A stretch of 64,000 bases of DNA from contig JBHIXX010000003.1 in NCBI GenBank assembly GCA_041984585.1, positions 50,798 to 114,797 on the forward strand, written 5' to 3'. The position numbers and the translations under genes were made by a program. This DNA is from Pseudolysinimonas_A sp041984585. Lineage in GTDB: Bacteria > Actinomycetota > Actinomycetes > Actinomycetales > Microbacteriaceae. This document shows, in pieces, positions 25,612 through 34,206 of this stretch. Within the stretch, counting starts at the first letter, position 1. Each line of letters begins with the position of its first letter. Under the pieces are notes generated by a model, which searched no databases, was not told the DNA's origin, and saw nothing but the letters and a program-made list of their open reading frames with translations.

Positions 25612-28142
25612 GAGAGCCCCGAGTAGGCGACGATGCCGCGCCGGATCTGGTCGATGGCCGAGCGGGCACGCCGACCGGTCTCCCCCTCGGCGACGAGCGA
25701 GATCTGGTCGAGCAGGTCGATCGCCTGCTTCATCCAGCGCACGAAATCGCCGGCGGGAAGGTCGGCGTCGCGCAGCACGCCGTCGAGCGACCCGCCCTGC
25801 GCCCAGCGCTGGGTGGCGAGGGCCAGGCCGGGCGAGAGCGGCGCGCCCTCGGGCAGCCGGTGACGCTCCTCGAGCACGGCCAGTTCGGCGCGGATGTCGT
25901 CGGTGGCGTCGAGCGCGGCCGGGAAGGCGCCGCGCGGCATCCGTCCCTCCCCCGCGTCGGAGCCCTCCCGCCGCGGCTGGTACACCAGGGTGGCGACGAG
26001 CGCGGCGAGTCCGGGGGCGTCGAGCTTGTCCCACACCCCGCGCCGCAGGCACTCCGCGACGAGCAGGTCGCGTTCACCGTAGATGCGCCGCAGCAGCCTC
26101 CCGTCGAGCGTGACCTGAAGTTCGCGCCGCCGCCGCCTCTCAGGGCCGTCGGCGTCCGCCGCGGAGCCGTCGGCCGGCTCGAGGTAGCCGAGCTCGAGCA
26201 GCACCTCGCTCACCTTGTCGAAGCGCTGGGCGACGGCGCCGGTGCGACCGGCGATCTGCCGCTCCAGCCCGTCGGTCTCGCGCTTCAGCCGCCACCAGCG
26301 CTCCGCCCAGCGGGCGTGCGCCTCGCGGTCGGTGCAGGCGTGGCACGGATGCTGCTTCATCCGGGTGCGCAGGGTCGCGATGCGCTTCTGCCGCCGGTCC
26401 TGCTCGCTGCGCGACTCGCCCCGCGACGACGAGGCCTTGCGCTCGAGGTCGGAGACCTCGCGGCGGATGCCGGAGTACTCGCGGAAGTCGCCGAGGTGGC
26501 AGCGCATCGCCTCGGCGTAGCCGTCGAGCGATTCGCGCTGGCTGCGCACCTTGCGGGCGAGCGACACCACGGCCCGGTCGGCCTGGAACTGCGCGAACGA
26601 GCTCTCCAGGATCTCGCGCGTCCGGGCGCGCCCGAACTGCTCGATGAGGTTGACCGCCATGTTGTAGGTCGGGCTGAACGACGACACCAGCGGGTACGAG
26701 CGGCGGGAGGCGAGCGAGGCCACCGCGCGCGGATCGAGGCCGCCCGACCACTGGATGACGGCGTGCCCCTCGACGTCGATGCCGCGGCGCCCTGCGCGCC
26801 CGGTCAGCTGGGTGTATTCGCCCGGCGTGATCGGCACCCGGGCCTCGCCGTTGAACTTCTCCAGCTTCTCGATCACCACGGTGCGCGCCGGCATGTTCAC
26901 GCCGAGGGCGAGCGTCTCGGTGGCGAACACCACCTTGAGCAGCTTCCGCTGGAACAGCTCCTCGACCACCTCTTTGAACACCGGGAGCATGCCCGCGTGG
27001 TGCGCGGCGACGCCGCGCTGCAGGCCGTCGAGCCAGTCCCAGTAGCCGAGCACGCCGAGGTCGGCGTCGGGGATCGTGCGGCAGCGCTCCTCGACGATGG
27101 CGCGGATCTCCTCGCGCTCCCACCGCTCGGTGAGCTTGAAGTCCCCGCGCGCGACCTGCCCGACGGCCTGGTCGCATCCGATCCGGCTGAACACGAAGAA
27201 GATCGCGGGCAGCAGGTGGCGGTCCTCGAGCATCCGCACCACCTCGGCCCGCCCCAGCCGGTCGCCGAAGAAGCGGTCGCCCGACGGACCGCCGCGCTGC
27301 TGCGACTGCCGCGACGAGGTGCGCATCGCGTCGCGTCGACCTCCCCGTCCGGGGCGACCCGGATGCCGGGGGCGCCCGCCCGATCCGCCGCCCTGCGCGA
27401 GCCGGGTGAGCTCCGGGTTGACCCGCGACGCCGAGCTGCCGTCGGTCGCGTCGCCGTGCACCGAGGTCTCGAACAGGTCGAGCAGCTTCGAGCGCACCAG
27501 CACGTGCTGCTCCAGCGGGACGGGGCGCTCCTCGCTGACGATCACGCGCGTGTCGCCGCGCACCGCCTGCAGCCAGTCGCCGAACTCCTCGGCGTTCGAC
27601 ACGGTGGCGCTGAGCGACACCATCCGCACCGCCGGCGGCAGGTGGATGATGACCTCCTCCCACACGGCCCCGCGGAACCGGTCGGCCAGGTAGTGCACCT
27701 CGTCCATGACGACGTAGGCGAGATCGCCGAGCAGCGGGGAGTCGGCGTAGAGCATGTTGCGCAGCACCTCGGTGGTCATCACCACCACTCGCGCCGCGCT
27801 GTTGATGTTGCTGTCGCCGGTGAGCAGACCCACGGAGTCGGCGCCGTGCTCGGCGGCGAGCTCGGCGAACTTCTGGTTGCTGAGCGCCTTCATCGGCGTC
27901 GTGTAGAAGACCTTCGCCCGCGGCTCGGCGAGCGCGAGGTGCACGGCGAACTCGGCGACGATGGTCTTGCCCGCGCCGGTGGGCGCGGCGACGAGCACCC
28001 CGTGACCGCCCTCCAGCGCGCGGCACGCCTCGATCTGGAACTCGTCGAGGTCGAAGCCGACGCGCTCCCGGAACTCCTCGAGTCGCGGGGTTCCGCGCTT
28101 CGCCTGCGCGGCGGCGTAGCGCTCGGCCGGGGACGGGCTCAC
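25608..28142 (-). CDS. DEAD/DEAH box RNA helicase, Ski2/HelY type
   Basis: An 844-residue superfamily 2 helicase. Motifs in order: Walker A APTGAGKTIVAEF (about 53-65), DEVH box VMDEVHYL, motif III SLSAT, motif VI QLTGRAGRRGID. The C-terminal half carries the DSHCT-like region with a CHACTDREAH segment, as in actinobacterial HelY. It starts at a GTG 10 bases after tatC and is coupled to lnt. The gene order pafB-pafC-tatA-tatC-helicase is conserved in actinobacteria. RNA turnover is the likely role. Confidence 0.9.
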   Translation of the reverse strand: MSPSPAERYAAAQAKRGTPRLEEFRERVGFDLDEFQIEACRALEGGHGVLVAAPTGAGKTIVAEFAVHLALAEPRAKVFYTTPMKALSNQKFAELAAEHGADSVGLLTGDSNINSAARVVVMTTEVLRNMLYADSPLLGDLAYVVMDEVHYLADRFRGAVWEEVIIHLPPAVRMVSLSATVSNAEEFGDWLQAVRGDTRVIVSEERPVPLEQHVLVRSKLLDLFETSVHGDATDGSSASRVNPELTRLAQGGGSGGRPRHPGRPGRGGRRDAMRTSSRQSQQRGGPSGDRFFGDRLGRAEVVRMLEDRHLLPAIFFVFSRIGCDQAVGQVARGDFKLTERWEREEIRAIVEERCRTIPDADLGVLGYWDWLDGLQRGVAAHHAGMLPVFKEVVEELFQRKLLKVVFATETLALGVNMPARTVVIEKLEKFNGEARVPITPGEYTQLTGRAGRRGIDVEGHAVIQWSGGLDPRAVASLASRRSYPLVSSFSPTYNMAVNLIEQFGRARTREILESSFAQFQADRAVVSLARKVRSQRESLDGYAEAMRCHLGDFREYSGIRREVSDLERKASSSRGESRSEQDRRQKRIATLRTRMKQHPCHACTDREAHARWAERWWRLKRETDGLERQIAGRTGAVAQRFDKVSEVLLELGYLEPADGSAADADGPERRRRRELQVTLDGRLLRRIYGERDLLVAECLRRGVWDKLDAPGLAALVATLVYQPRREGSDAGEGRMPRGAFPAALDATDDIRAELAVLEERHRLPEGAPLSPGLALATQRWAQGGSLDGVLRDADLPAGDFVRWMKQAIDLLDQISLVAEGETGRRARSAIDQIRRGIVAYSGLS

Positions 28143-28151
28143 CTCACGAGG

Positions 28152-28958
28152 CTATCCGGCGGCCGGGGCGTCCGCCGGATCCGACCCGGCGAGCTGCGCC
28201 GCGGCACGGCGGTCGGCGACGCGGTCGTGCCAGATGGCGATCGCGGCGGTCGCGAAGAACAGGATGACGAGGGGCACCGCGAGCAGGCCCATCGCGATGA
28301 CGTCGGCGGCCGGCGTGGCGAGCGCCGCGAACACGATCGAGGCGAGGATGCCCCACCGCCACCCGCGCAGGATGGTGCGCCCGCGGATGAGGCCGGCGAA
28401 ATTGAGGATGACGAGGAACACCGGCGAGACGAAGGCGATGCCGGCCGCGAGCACCAACTTCAGCGCGAAGTCGAGGTAGTACGACGCGTTGTAGAACGAC
28501 GCGTCCTCGGGCGGCACGAACTGCGCCATGAACTGCACCACGCGCGGGAACGTGAACCAGCCGACCACGGAGCCGAGCAGGAACATCGGAACGGCCGAGA
28601 AAAAGAAGCCGAACACGTACTTCTTCTCGTTGCGGGTGAGGCCGGGGGCGATGAATGCGAACACCTGGTACAGCCAGACCGGGCTGGAGGCGACGATGCC
28701 GACGACGATCGCGATCTGCATCCGCACGCCGAACGCGCCGGTGATGCTGTCGTAGTTGATGGTCGCGTTGTGCTCGTCGGCGATCGCCTCGATGGGCACG
28801 CGCAACGCATCCCAGACCCACTCGGCGACGAACCAGCCGCCGATCGTCCCGAGCACGATGCCGATCCCGGCGAACATCAGCCGCCGGCGCAGCTCGACGA
28901 GGTGCTCGCCGAGGCTCATCCGCCTCTCGGGGTTGCGTCGCGACCGCGGAGCGGCCAC
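28152..28958 (-). CDS. tatC: Sec-independent protein translocase TatC
   Basis: A 268-residue protein with six membrane helices. It forms the twin-arginine signal receptor. Landmarks are LGEHLVELRRRLM near the N-terminus, the first-loop region PSPVWLYQVFAFIAPGLTRNEKKY-like segment (SSPVWLYQ, FIAPGLTRNEKKY) and the conserved Glu/Pro-rich periplasmic loops. It starts at a GTG, 4 bases after the tatA stop. The Rieske protein QcrA in this window is a probable Tat client. Confidence 0.95.
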   Translation of the reverse strand: MAAPRSRRNPERRMSLGEHLVELRRRLMFAGIGIVLGTIGGWFVAEWVWDALRVPIEAIADEHNATINYDSITGAFGVRMQIAIVVGIVASSPVWLYQVFAFIAPGLTRNEKKYVFGFFFSAVPMFLLGSVVGWFTFPRVVQFMAQFVPPEDASFYNASYYLDFALKLVLAAGIAFVSPVFLVILNFAGLIRGRTILRGWRWGILASIVFAALATPAADVIAMGLLAVPLVILFFATAAIAIWHDRVADRRAAAQLAGSDPADAPAAG

Positions 28959-28962
28959 GCCG

Positions 28963-29184
28963 TCAGTCCTTGTCGGCGCTGGTGGTCTCGGACTTCGCGG
29001 AGGCGTCGTCCGACGACTCCGCGTCCTTCGACTCGCCGTCCTTCACTTCCTTGCGGAAGATGCGGATCGACTGGCCGAGGCTCTTGGAGAGGGCGGGGAG
29101 TCGCGTCGCGCCGAACAGCACGAGCACGACGGCCAGGATGATGACCCAGGTCTGCCACTGGTTGACGAACAGGGGGTCCACCAT
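28963..29184 (-). CDS. tatA: Sec-independent protein translocase TatA
   Basis: A 73-residue pore-forming subunit of the Tat system: one short membrane helix (about 10-27, WVIILAVVLVLFGATRLP), the FGATRLP hinge and an amphipathic helix (SLGQSIRIFRKEVKDG), then an acidic tail. AAGGAGA lies before the ATG and TAGACT at 29213-29218 is a candidate -10. It leads the tatA-tatC-helicase-lnt transcript. Confidence 0.94.
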   Translation of the reverse strand: MVDPLFVNQWQTWVIILAVVLVLFGATRLPALSKSLGQSIRIFRKEVKDGESKDAESSDDASAKSETTSADKD

Positions 29185-29288
29185 GAGCGCTTCTCCTTGC
29201 GACGTTTCGCCCAGTCTACGCCTCGCGGCCCGAAGGGGCCGCCGTGGAGTCCCCTGTGCGGTTCACCCGGCGGACCCGGCGACTCGGC

Positions 29289-30284
29289 TCAGCGGCCGAG
29301 CGCCGCCTCGGCCCACTCGCGCACGGCGGCGCGCGCCTCGGGCGGGCCGACGACCGTCACCACGCCGGGCATCCCGGCGACGAGCCGCTTGAGCCCGTGG
29401 AAGTGCGACACTCGCACGACGGTGCGCACGCGCGCCGCGGCGCCGGTGCCGTGCTCCTCGGTGCGCGCGCCATCCGGGATGTAGTCGTCGAGCAGCGGCA
29501 TCGCCGAAGGGACGACGTCGATCTCCACCTCGAGCTGGTCGGGCGCCGGCTCGAACAGCACGTCGGGCAGCCGTACCTCGTCGGCCCGGTGCTCGATGGG
29601 GTCGCCGGTGAGCACCGCGTCGGAGATGCGGTCGAGCCGGAACGTGCGCACCGCGCCGCGCAGGTGGCACCATCCGCGCAGGTACCAGTCGGCGTCGATC
29701 GACTCGACTCGAAGCGGGTCGACGCGACGCCGCTCGCGATCCCCCGCGCTCGACCGGTAGTCGAGTTCGAGCTGCACCCCGCGCGACACCGACTCGCGGA
29801 TGAGGGCGAGCGTTCCGGCGAGGGCGTCGCGCCCCTGGTCCTCGGCCACGCCCACCTGGGCGGGAGCGCCCGCCGCGCCGCGGGAGAGCTTGCCCATCAG
29901 GCTCGCGATCGCGGCGCGGTCGGCGTTCTCCGGCAGCGCGGAGAGGTACTGCAGGCCGGCGATGAGGGCGGCCGCCTCGCGCGCGGAGAAGCGCGGCGAG
30001 TCGTCGATGGCCACCCGATGGGTGAGCACGATCTCGTCGTCCTGCTCGAACGCATCCCAGTCGATGTCGAACAGGTCCTCGTGCTGGTAGCTGTCGGTCT
30101 CGCCGGGCACGCCGCTGACGGCGATCAGCTCCACCGCGGAGCGGATCTGGTCGGCGGGCACGCCGAAGTGGGCGGCCGCCTCGGCGACGGTCGCGCGATC
30201 GCGGTCGATCAGCCACGGCACGAGGGCCAGCAGGAACGCGAGCTTGTCGCGCGCCTGCACCGGCTGGGGGCGGGGCTTAGCCAT
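29289..30284 (-). CDS. pafC: WYL domain transcriptional regulator PafC
   Basis: A 331-residue protein with an N-terminal winged helix (about 10-60), a central WYL domain (about 145-220, with ESIDADWYLRGWCHLRGAVRTFRLDRI) and a C-terminal WCX domain. PafC and PafB form the heterodimeric activator of the LexA-independent DNA-damage response in mycobacteria. The ATG at 30284 overlaps the end of pafB by 8 bases. A longer frame open to 30893 is the antisense-like shadow of pafB. Confidence 0.92.
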   Translation of the reverse strand: MAKPRPQPVQARDKLAFLLALVPWLIDRDRATVAEAAAHFGVPADQIRSAVELIAVSGVPGETDSYQHEDLFDIDWDAFEQDDEIVLTHRVAIDDSPRFSAREAAALIAGLQYLSALPENADRAAIASLMGKLSRGAAGAPAQVGVAEDQGRDALAGTLALIRESVSRGVQLELDYRSSAGDRERRRVDPLRVESIDADWYLRGWCHLRGAVRTFRLDRISDAVLTGDPIEHRADEVRLPDVLFEPAPDQLEVEIDVVPSAMPLLDDYIPDGARTEEHGTGAAARVRTVVRVSHFHGLKRLVAGMPGVVTVVGPPEARAAVREWAEAALGR

Positions 30285-31275
30285 GGTCGGCCACCACCCG
30301 CTCCAGTCGGCCGCGCACGGCGTCGCGCAGCTCCACCGGCTCGACGACGTCGACCTCGGGCCCGAACCCGGCCAGCTCGTCGGCCAGGATGTTGGCGTCG
30401 ACATAGCGCAGGCGGAGTCGGCCGTCGCCGACCTCCTCGGTGCCGCGACGGTGCCGCAGCCGGGTGTCGGCATCCGTCCCCGGTTCGACCGCGACGATCG
30501 CGGCCGACGCCTCCCACAGTGCCTCGAGGGCGGCCACCGACTCGGCGGCGTGGTCGCCCGGGCGGGGCGGCGCGGCGGGGCCGGTGGTGATGGGGCCCAC
30601 GATGCGGCGCAGCAGGAACGTCTTGCGGTCGCCAGGCGTGCGGCCCTTGTCGACGAACTCCTCGGCCGACAGGTGCCAGCGGCCCTGGTACTGCACGAGG
30701 GCGAGCGGGATGACCTCGCGGTTCCGCGCGGCCTCCTCGCCGGGCTTGAGGTACGCGAAGCGCACCACCAGTCCGCGGTCGAGTGCCGCGGAGAGCGGCT
30801 CGAACGCGGCGTCGCGCATCCGCACCCGCGGCGCGTAGCCGACGAGCGGCTCGTCGGCGACGACGCCGAGCGAGCGGAGCTTGAGCAGCGCACGGCGCGA
30901 CTCCCCCGAGATCGAGCCCTCGCGCCACACCATCGCGGCGAGGTTGAGCAGTGCGATCTCGTCGGGGTCGAAGGTCAGGTCGGCGGGCAGCTCGTACGCG
31001 CCGCGTGGGATGCGGTAGCGCAGCAGTTGGTTGTTGCCCGCCTCACCCGGCGCCTCGATCGTCTCCAGCGGCACGCCGAGGTCGCGGATGTCGTCCTTGT
31101 CGCGCTCGAACTGGCGCTCGAGGTTGGCGTTGTCGCCGCCGGCCGCGTAGCGCTGCCGGTAGCCCTGCACGGTCGACAGGATCTCCGCCTTGGTCAGTCC
31201 CGCCTCGGTGGCGAGCAGGGCGAGCACGAGGCTGAACAGCCTCTCCTCGACCGGGACGTTCGCGGCCTTCGCCAT
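30277..31275 (-). CDS. pafB: WYL domain transcriptional regulator PafB
   Basis: A 332-residue partner of PafC with the same layout: winged helix (VEERLFSLVLALLATEAGLTKAEIL), WYL domain (YLKPGEEAARNREVIPLALVQYQGRWHLSAEE) and WCX domain. With PafC it would sense DNA damage and activate repair genes, acting beside the LexA-controlled mutasome found at 48.7-63.3 kb. The two genes are cotranscribed and probably coupled by the 8-base overlap. Confidence 0.92.
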   Translation of the reverse strand: MAKAANVPVEERLFSLVLALLATEAGLTKAEILSTVQGYRQRYAAGGDNANLERQFERDKDDIRDLGVPLETIEAPGEAGNNQLLRYRIPRGAYELPADLTFDPDEIALLNLAAMVWREGSISGESRRALLKLRSLGVVADEPLVGYAPRVRMRDAAFEPLSAALDRGLVVRFAYLKPGEEAARNREVIPLALVQYQGRWHLSAEEFVDKGRTPGDRKTFLLRRIVGPITTGPAAPPRPGDHAAESVAALEALWEASAAIVAVEPGTDADTRLRHRRGTEEVGDGRLRLRYVDANILADELAGFGPEVDVVEPVELRDAVRGRLERVVADHG

Positions 31276-31294
31276 CGACTCCCCCGCGTTCGTC

Positions 31295-32284
31295 CTACTC
31301 GGACGCCGCGCTCGTGACGCCGAGCACGTCGATCACGGCGATCGTCGCGGCGCCGTCGGCCCCGGGCGTGACGACCAGGAGCTGCGAGCCGACCTTGGCG
31401 CCGATCAGGGCCTCCGCCGCGACCGCGCCGAGGTCGGTGCCGTCGCTCAGCACGACGGAGTCCTCGGCCAGCGTCGCGACGAGCGGGGCCGCGCCCCACG
31501 TGCCGCCCTGCACCGTCGCCTTCGAGCCGGAGGTGGTCGGCCAGCCCCAGGTGCGGTAGTGCAGCAGCACCTCGTCGCCGTCGGCGAGCTGGGCGCCCGC
31601 GCCGGCCTTGATCGCCGACGAGCGCCCCTCGGTCGGCGCGTCACCGCTGTTCATGGTGATGCCGGGCGTGCCGTCGACCGCGGTGACGACGGTGGGCATC
31701 CCGTCGAGCGGGAGCTGGTTGATGCCGTTCGCCTTGCCGAGCCAGGTCGCCTCGACGTCGAACACGACGACGTACATGAGGTCGTCGGCCGGGTCGATCG
31801 GCTCCGCGTCTTCGCGGGCGGCGAGGGTGGCGGTGTTGCTGCCGGTGGTCACGATCACGATGCGGCTCCCCGCCCGTGCGCACTGCAGCGCGAGGGTGAG
31901 GTCGCCGGTGGCGTCACCGACGGTGAGGCGGGTCCCGGTGCCCTCCCCGTAGGCGGACGCCTGAGCGACCTGCCCGGTGCGGCCGTCGAGGATGGTGAAC
32001 TCGACATCGGCGACGCCGTACATCGGCAGCGGGTCGCCCTCGCCCTCCTCGAGCACGGTCACCTGGGTGCCCGTGGTGGTGAGCAGCGGCGTCGGGAAGT
32101 CGATCTCGTCGACCTCGCCCACATCCCCGGTGACGGTGACCGCGTCGGAGGCCGACCCGGCCGCGAAGCCGCCGTAGCATCCGCCGGCGATCGGCGTGGT
32201 GCAGCCGGTGAGGGCGGCGCCGCCGAGGACGACGAGGAGGGCGGCCGATCCGGCCGTGGTGGCCCGGCGGAGGGTGGGACGCAC
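31295..32284 (-). CDS. FKBP-type peptidyl-prolyl isomerase-like lipoprotein
   Basis: A 329-residue secreted lipoprotein. The signal peptide ends in a lipobox LTGC (Cys at about residue 28). The C-terminal part (about 225-325) resembles an FKBP domain: GDEVLLHYRTWGW near its start and IGAKVGSQLLVVTP near its end. The first half is less similar and may be a degenerate second domain. The GTG at 32284 has AAAGGA upstream, and TAGAGT at 32338-32343 is a candidate -10. It sits just upstream of pafB, as in other actinobacteria. Confidence 0.75.
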   Translation of the reverse strand: MRPTLRRATTAGSAALLVVLGGAALTGCTTPIAGGCYGGFAAGSASDAVTVTGDVGEVDEIDFPTPLLTTTGTQVTVLEEGEGDPLPMYGVADVEFTILDGRTGQVAQASAYGEGTGTRLTVGDATGDLTLALQCARAGSRIVIVTTGSNTATLAAREDAEPIDPADDLMYVVVFDVEATWLGKANGINQLPLDGMPTVVTAVDGTPGITMNSGDAPTEGRSSAIKAGAGAQLADGDEVLLHYRTWGWPTTSGSKATVQGGTWGAAPLVATLAEDSVVLSDGTDLGAVAAEALIGAKVGSQLLVVTPGADGAATIAVIDVLGVTSAASE

Positions 32285-32337
32285 GAAGCGGATCCTTTCG
32301 CTGCGGGAGGACCGGGCGACTCGGCACGGCCTCGACA

Positions 32338-32343
32338 ACTCTA
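32338..32343 (-). promoter_or_regulatory. Candidate -10 element for the FKBP-like gene and pafBC
   Basis: TAGAGT on the minus strand lies 53 bases before the GTG at 32284. No good -35 is seen. Confidence 0.35.
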
Positions 32344-32348
32344 CTGTC

Positions 32349-33384
32349 TCAGTGCGGGGGGTCCGTCGGCCCTGGGGCGGTCTCGGCCTCCGGGCTCTCC
32401 GACGCGGTCGCGCCGGGGAGCTCGGCCCCCGCGCGGGTCGCCATCGAGCGCGCCTCGCGCGCCACTTTGCGCAGCCGCTTGTCGGTCTTCTGCCGGTCGC
32501 CGACGGCGCCGGGCGTCCACGCCTCGACGTCGTCGTCGTCGAACTCCGCCTTCGCGCCGCGCCGGGTGGGCCCCGGCGGAACGGCGCCCGGGACGAGGCG
32601 GCGCGCGGTGATCAGGAAGCCGGTGTGACCGATCATCCGGTGGTCGGGGCCCGTCGACGTGCCAGCCGCGCACGATCGTCTCCGACGGCTGCGGCTCGGT
32701 GAACGCGCCGGTGTTGCGGATGGCCTCCGCCACCCGCGAGAGCTGGGTCACGGTGGCGACGTAGCAGAGCAGCACCCCGCCGGGGGCGAGCGCGCCGGTG
32801 ACCGCGTCGAGGCACTCCCAGGGCGCGAGCATGTCGAGCACGACCCGGTCCGCCGACTCGGCGCCCGCAGCCGCGAGTCCGGCGGGCAGCTCGTCGGCGA
32901 GGTCGCCGATCCGCACCGTCCAATTCGCGGGGACCTCGCCGTGGAACGCGGCGACGTTGCTGCGCGCGATGTCGGCGAACTCCTCGCGGCGCTCGAACGA
33001 CACCAGACGTCCCTCGGGACCGATGGCCCGGAGCAGCCAGAGCGACAGAGCACCCGATCCGACGCCCGCCTCGACCACCGTGGCGCCGGGGTGGATGTCG
33101 GCGAGAGCCAGGATCTGCGCCGCATCCTTCGGGTAGACGATCGCGGCGCCGCGCGGCATCGACATGACGAAGTCGGCCAGCAGCGGGCGCAGCACCAGGT
33201 AGGGGTCGCCGTTCGACGCGGCGATCACCGAGCCGTCAGGCTGCCCGATGAGCGCGTCGTGGGCGAGTGTGCCGCGATGGGTGTGGAACACCGCGCCCGG
33301 CTCCAGGGTGATGGTGTGCAGGCGGTTCTTGGGACCGGTGAGCTGCACCCGGTCCCCCGGCGCGAACACGCGCCCGCCGCTCAC
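32349..33384 (-). pseudogene. trmI: tRNA (adenine-58-N1)-methyltransferase TrmI, frame broken near the C-terminus
   Basis: The frame from the GTG at 33384 encodes the TrmI N-terminal beta domain (VQLTGPKNRLHTITLEPG), the SAM motif VVEAGVGSGALSLWLL and DRVVLDMLAPWE, through VRGWHVDG at 32650. From 32645 the expected continuation (DHRMIGHTGFLITARRL plus a Lys/Glu-rich tail to 32349) is in a different frame. Between WHVDG and DHRMIG, homologues carry about five residues, but here only CCCC remains, consistent with an 11-base deletion. Without a correction the first frame runs to 32341 with an Arg/Pro-rich, shadow-like tail. It overlaps the HAD gene (GTGA). Sequencing error is a real alternative. 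Confidence 0.75.
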
Positions 33385-34070
33385 GGAGTCCGCACCCCGG
33401 TCGGGAGGTCGGCGACCGTGACGCCGACGAGGGTGTCGCGCAGCTCGTAGCGCGAGCTGGGCGGCAGCGGGATGTGCAGCGGCACCGCCACGACGCGCGC
33501 GCCCGCGGCGACCGCCGACGCGGCGCCCGGCTCCGAGTCCTCGAGGGCCACGCAGTCGCGGATGTCGACGCCCAGCAGCTCCGCGGCGCGCAGGTACGGA
33601 GCGGGGTGCGGCTTCGGGTGTTCCACCTCGTCGCCGGGGACGACGACGTCGAATCCGTCGAAGCCGAGCGATGCGGCGACGTGCCGCGCCATCCGCCCGA
33701 TCGACATGGTCACCAGCGCGGTCGGGACGCCGGCCGCCTTGATCGATTGCAGCAGCTCGCGCGCGCCCGGCCGCCACGGAACCTCCTGGCGGATGCGGGT
33801 GAGCACCCGGTCGGTCATGGTGGCGATGATCTCGTCGACGCTCAGTTCGACGCCGCGCGACTGGATGATGAGCGCCGAGCGCTCGAGGCCGCTGCCGACG
33901 CACTGCATGGCGTCCTCGTGGGTCCAGGTGCCGCCCCACTCCTCGACCAGCTGGGTCTCAGCGTCCATCCAGTAGGGCTCGGAGTCGACGAGCGTGCCGT
34001 CCATGTCCCACAGCACGGCGGCGGGGAGCGACGAGGACGGCTCGGCGGGGGTGGGAGGCGGCGGAGTCAC
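33381..34070 (-). CDS. HAD family phosphatase
   Basis: A 229-residue HAD-superfamily hydrolase of the beta-phosphoglucomutase-like subgroup with an inserted helical cap. Motif I is DMDGTLVDSEP (nucleophile Asp at about residue 22), motif II is the Thr in ALVTMS, motif III is the Lys in HPKPHPAPYL and motif IV is ALEDSEPG. It starts at a GTG, 8 bases after TAGACT. It leads an operon with trmI. The phosphorylated substrate is unknown. Confidence 0.88.
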   Translation of the reverse strand: MTPPPPTPAEPSSSLPAAVLWDMDGTLVDSEPYWMDAETQLVEEWGGTWTHEDAMQCVGSGLERSALIIQSRGVELSVDEIIATMTDRVLTRIRQEVPWRPGARELLQSIKAAGVPTALVTMSIGRMARHVAASLGFDGFDVVVPGDEVEHPKPHPAPYLRAAELLGVDIRDCVALEDSEPGAASAVAAGARVVAVPLHIPLPPSSRYELRDTLVGVTVADLPTGVRTP

Positions 34071-34194
34071 GACGGATCAGTCTAGGCGGGCCGCGTGGAC
34101 GCCCGCCCCGGGACGCCGGGCACCGACGGGGGCGCGCCCGCGGGGACGAAACGCCCGGGCGGATACCGGGCGGGCGTGTCCGCGGAGCGCGGCC

Positions 34195-34200
34195 TATCCT
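34195..34200 (+). promoter_or_regulatory. -10 element of a leaderless promoter for the PAC2 gene
   Basis: TATCCT is followed by 6 bases and the ATG at 34207. Confidence 0.5.
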
Positions 34201-34206
34201 GGGTCG

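Noticed and set aside
25860..29141. 1093-codon plus-strand open frame opposite the helicase and tatC
   Set aside because: It lies antisense to well-recognised genes, is rich in Arg, His, Ala and Asp, and has no domain. It is a shadow caused by high GC.
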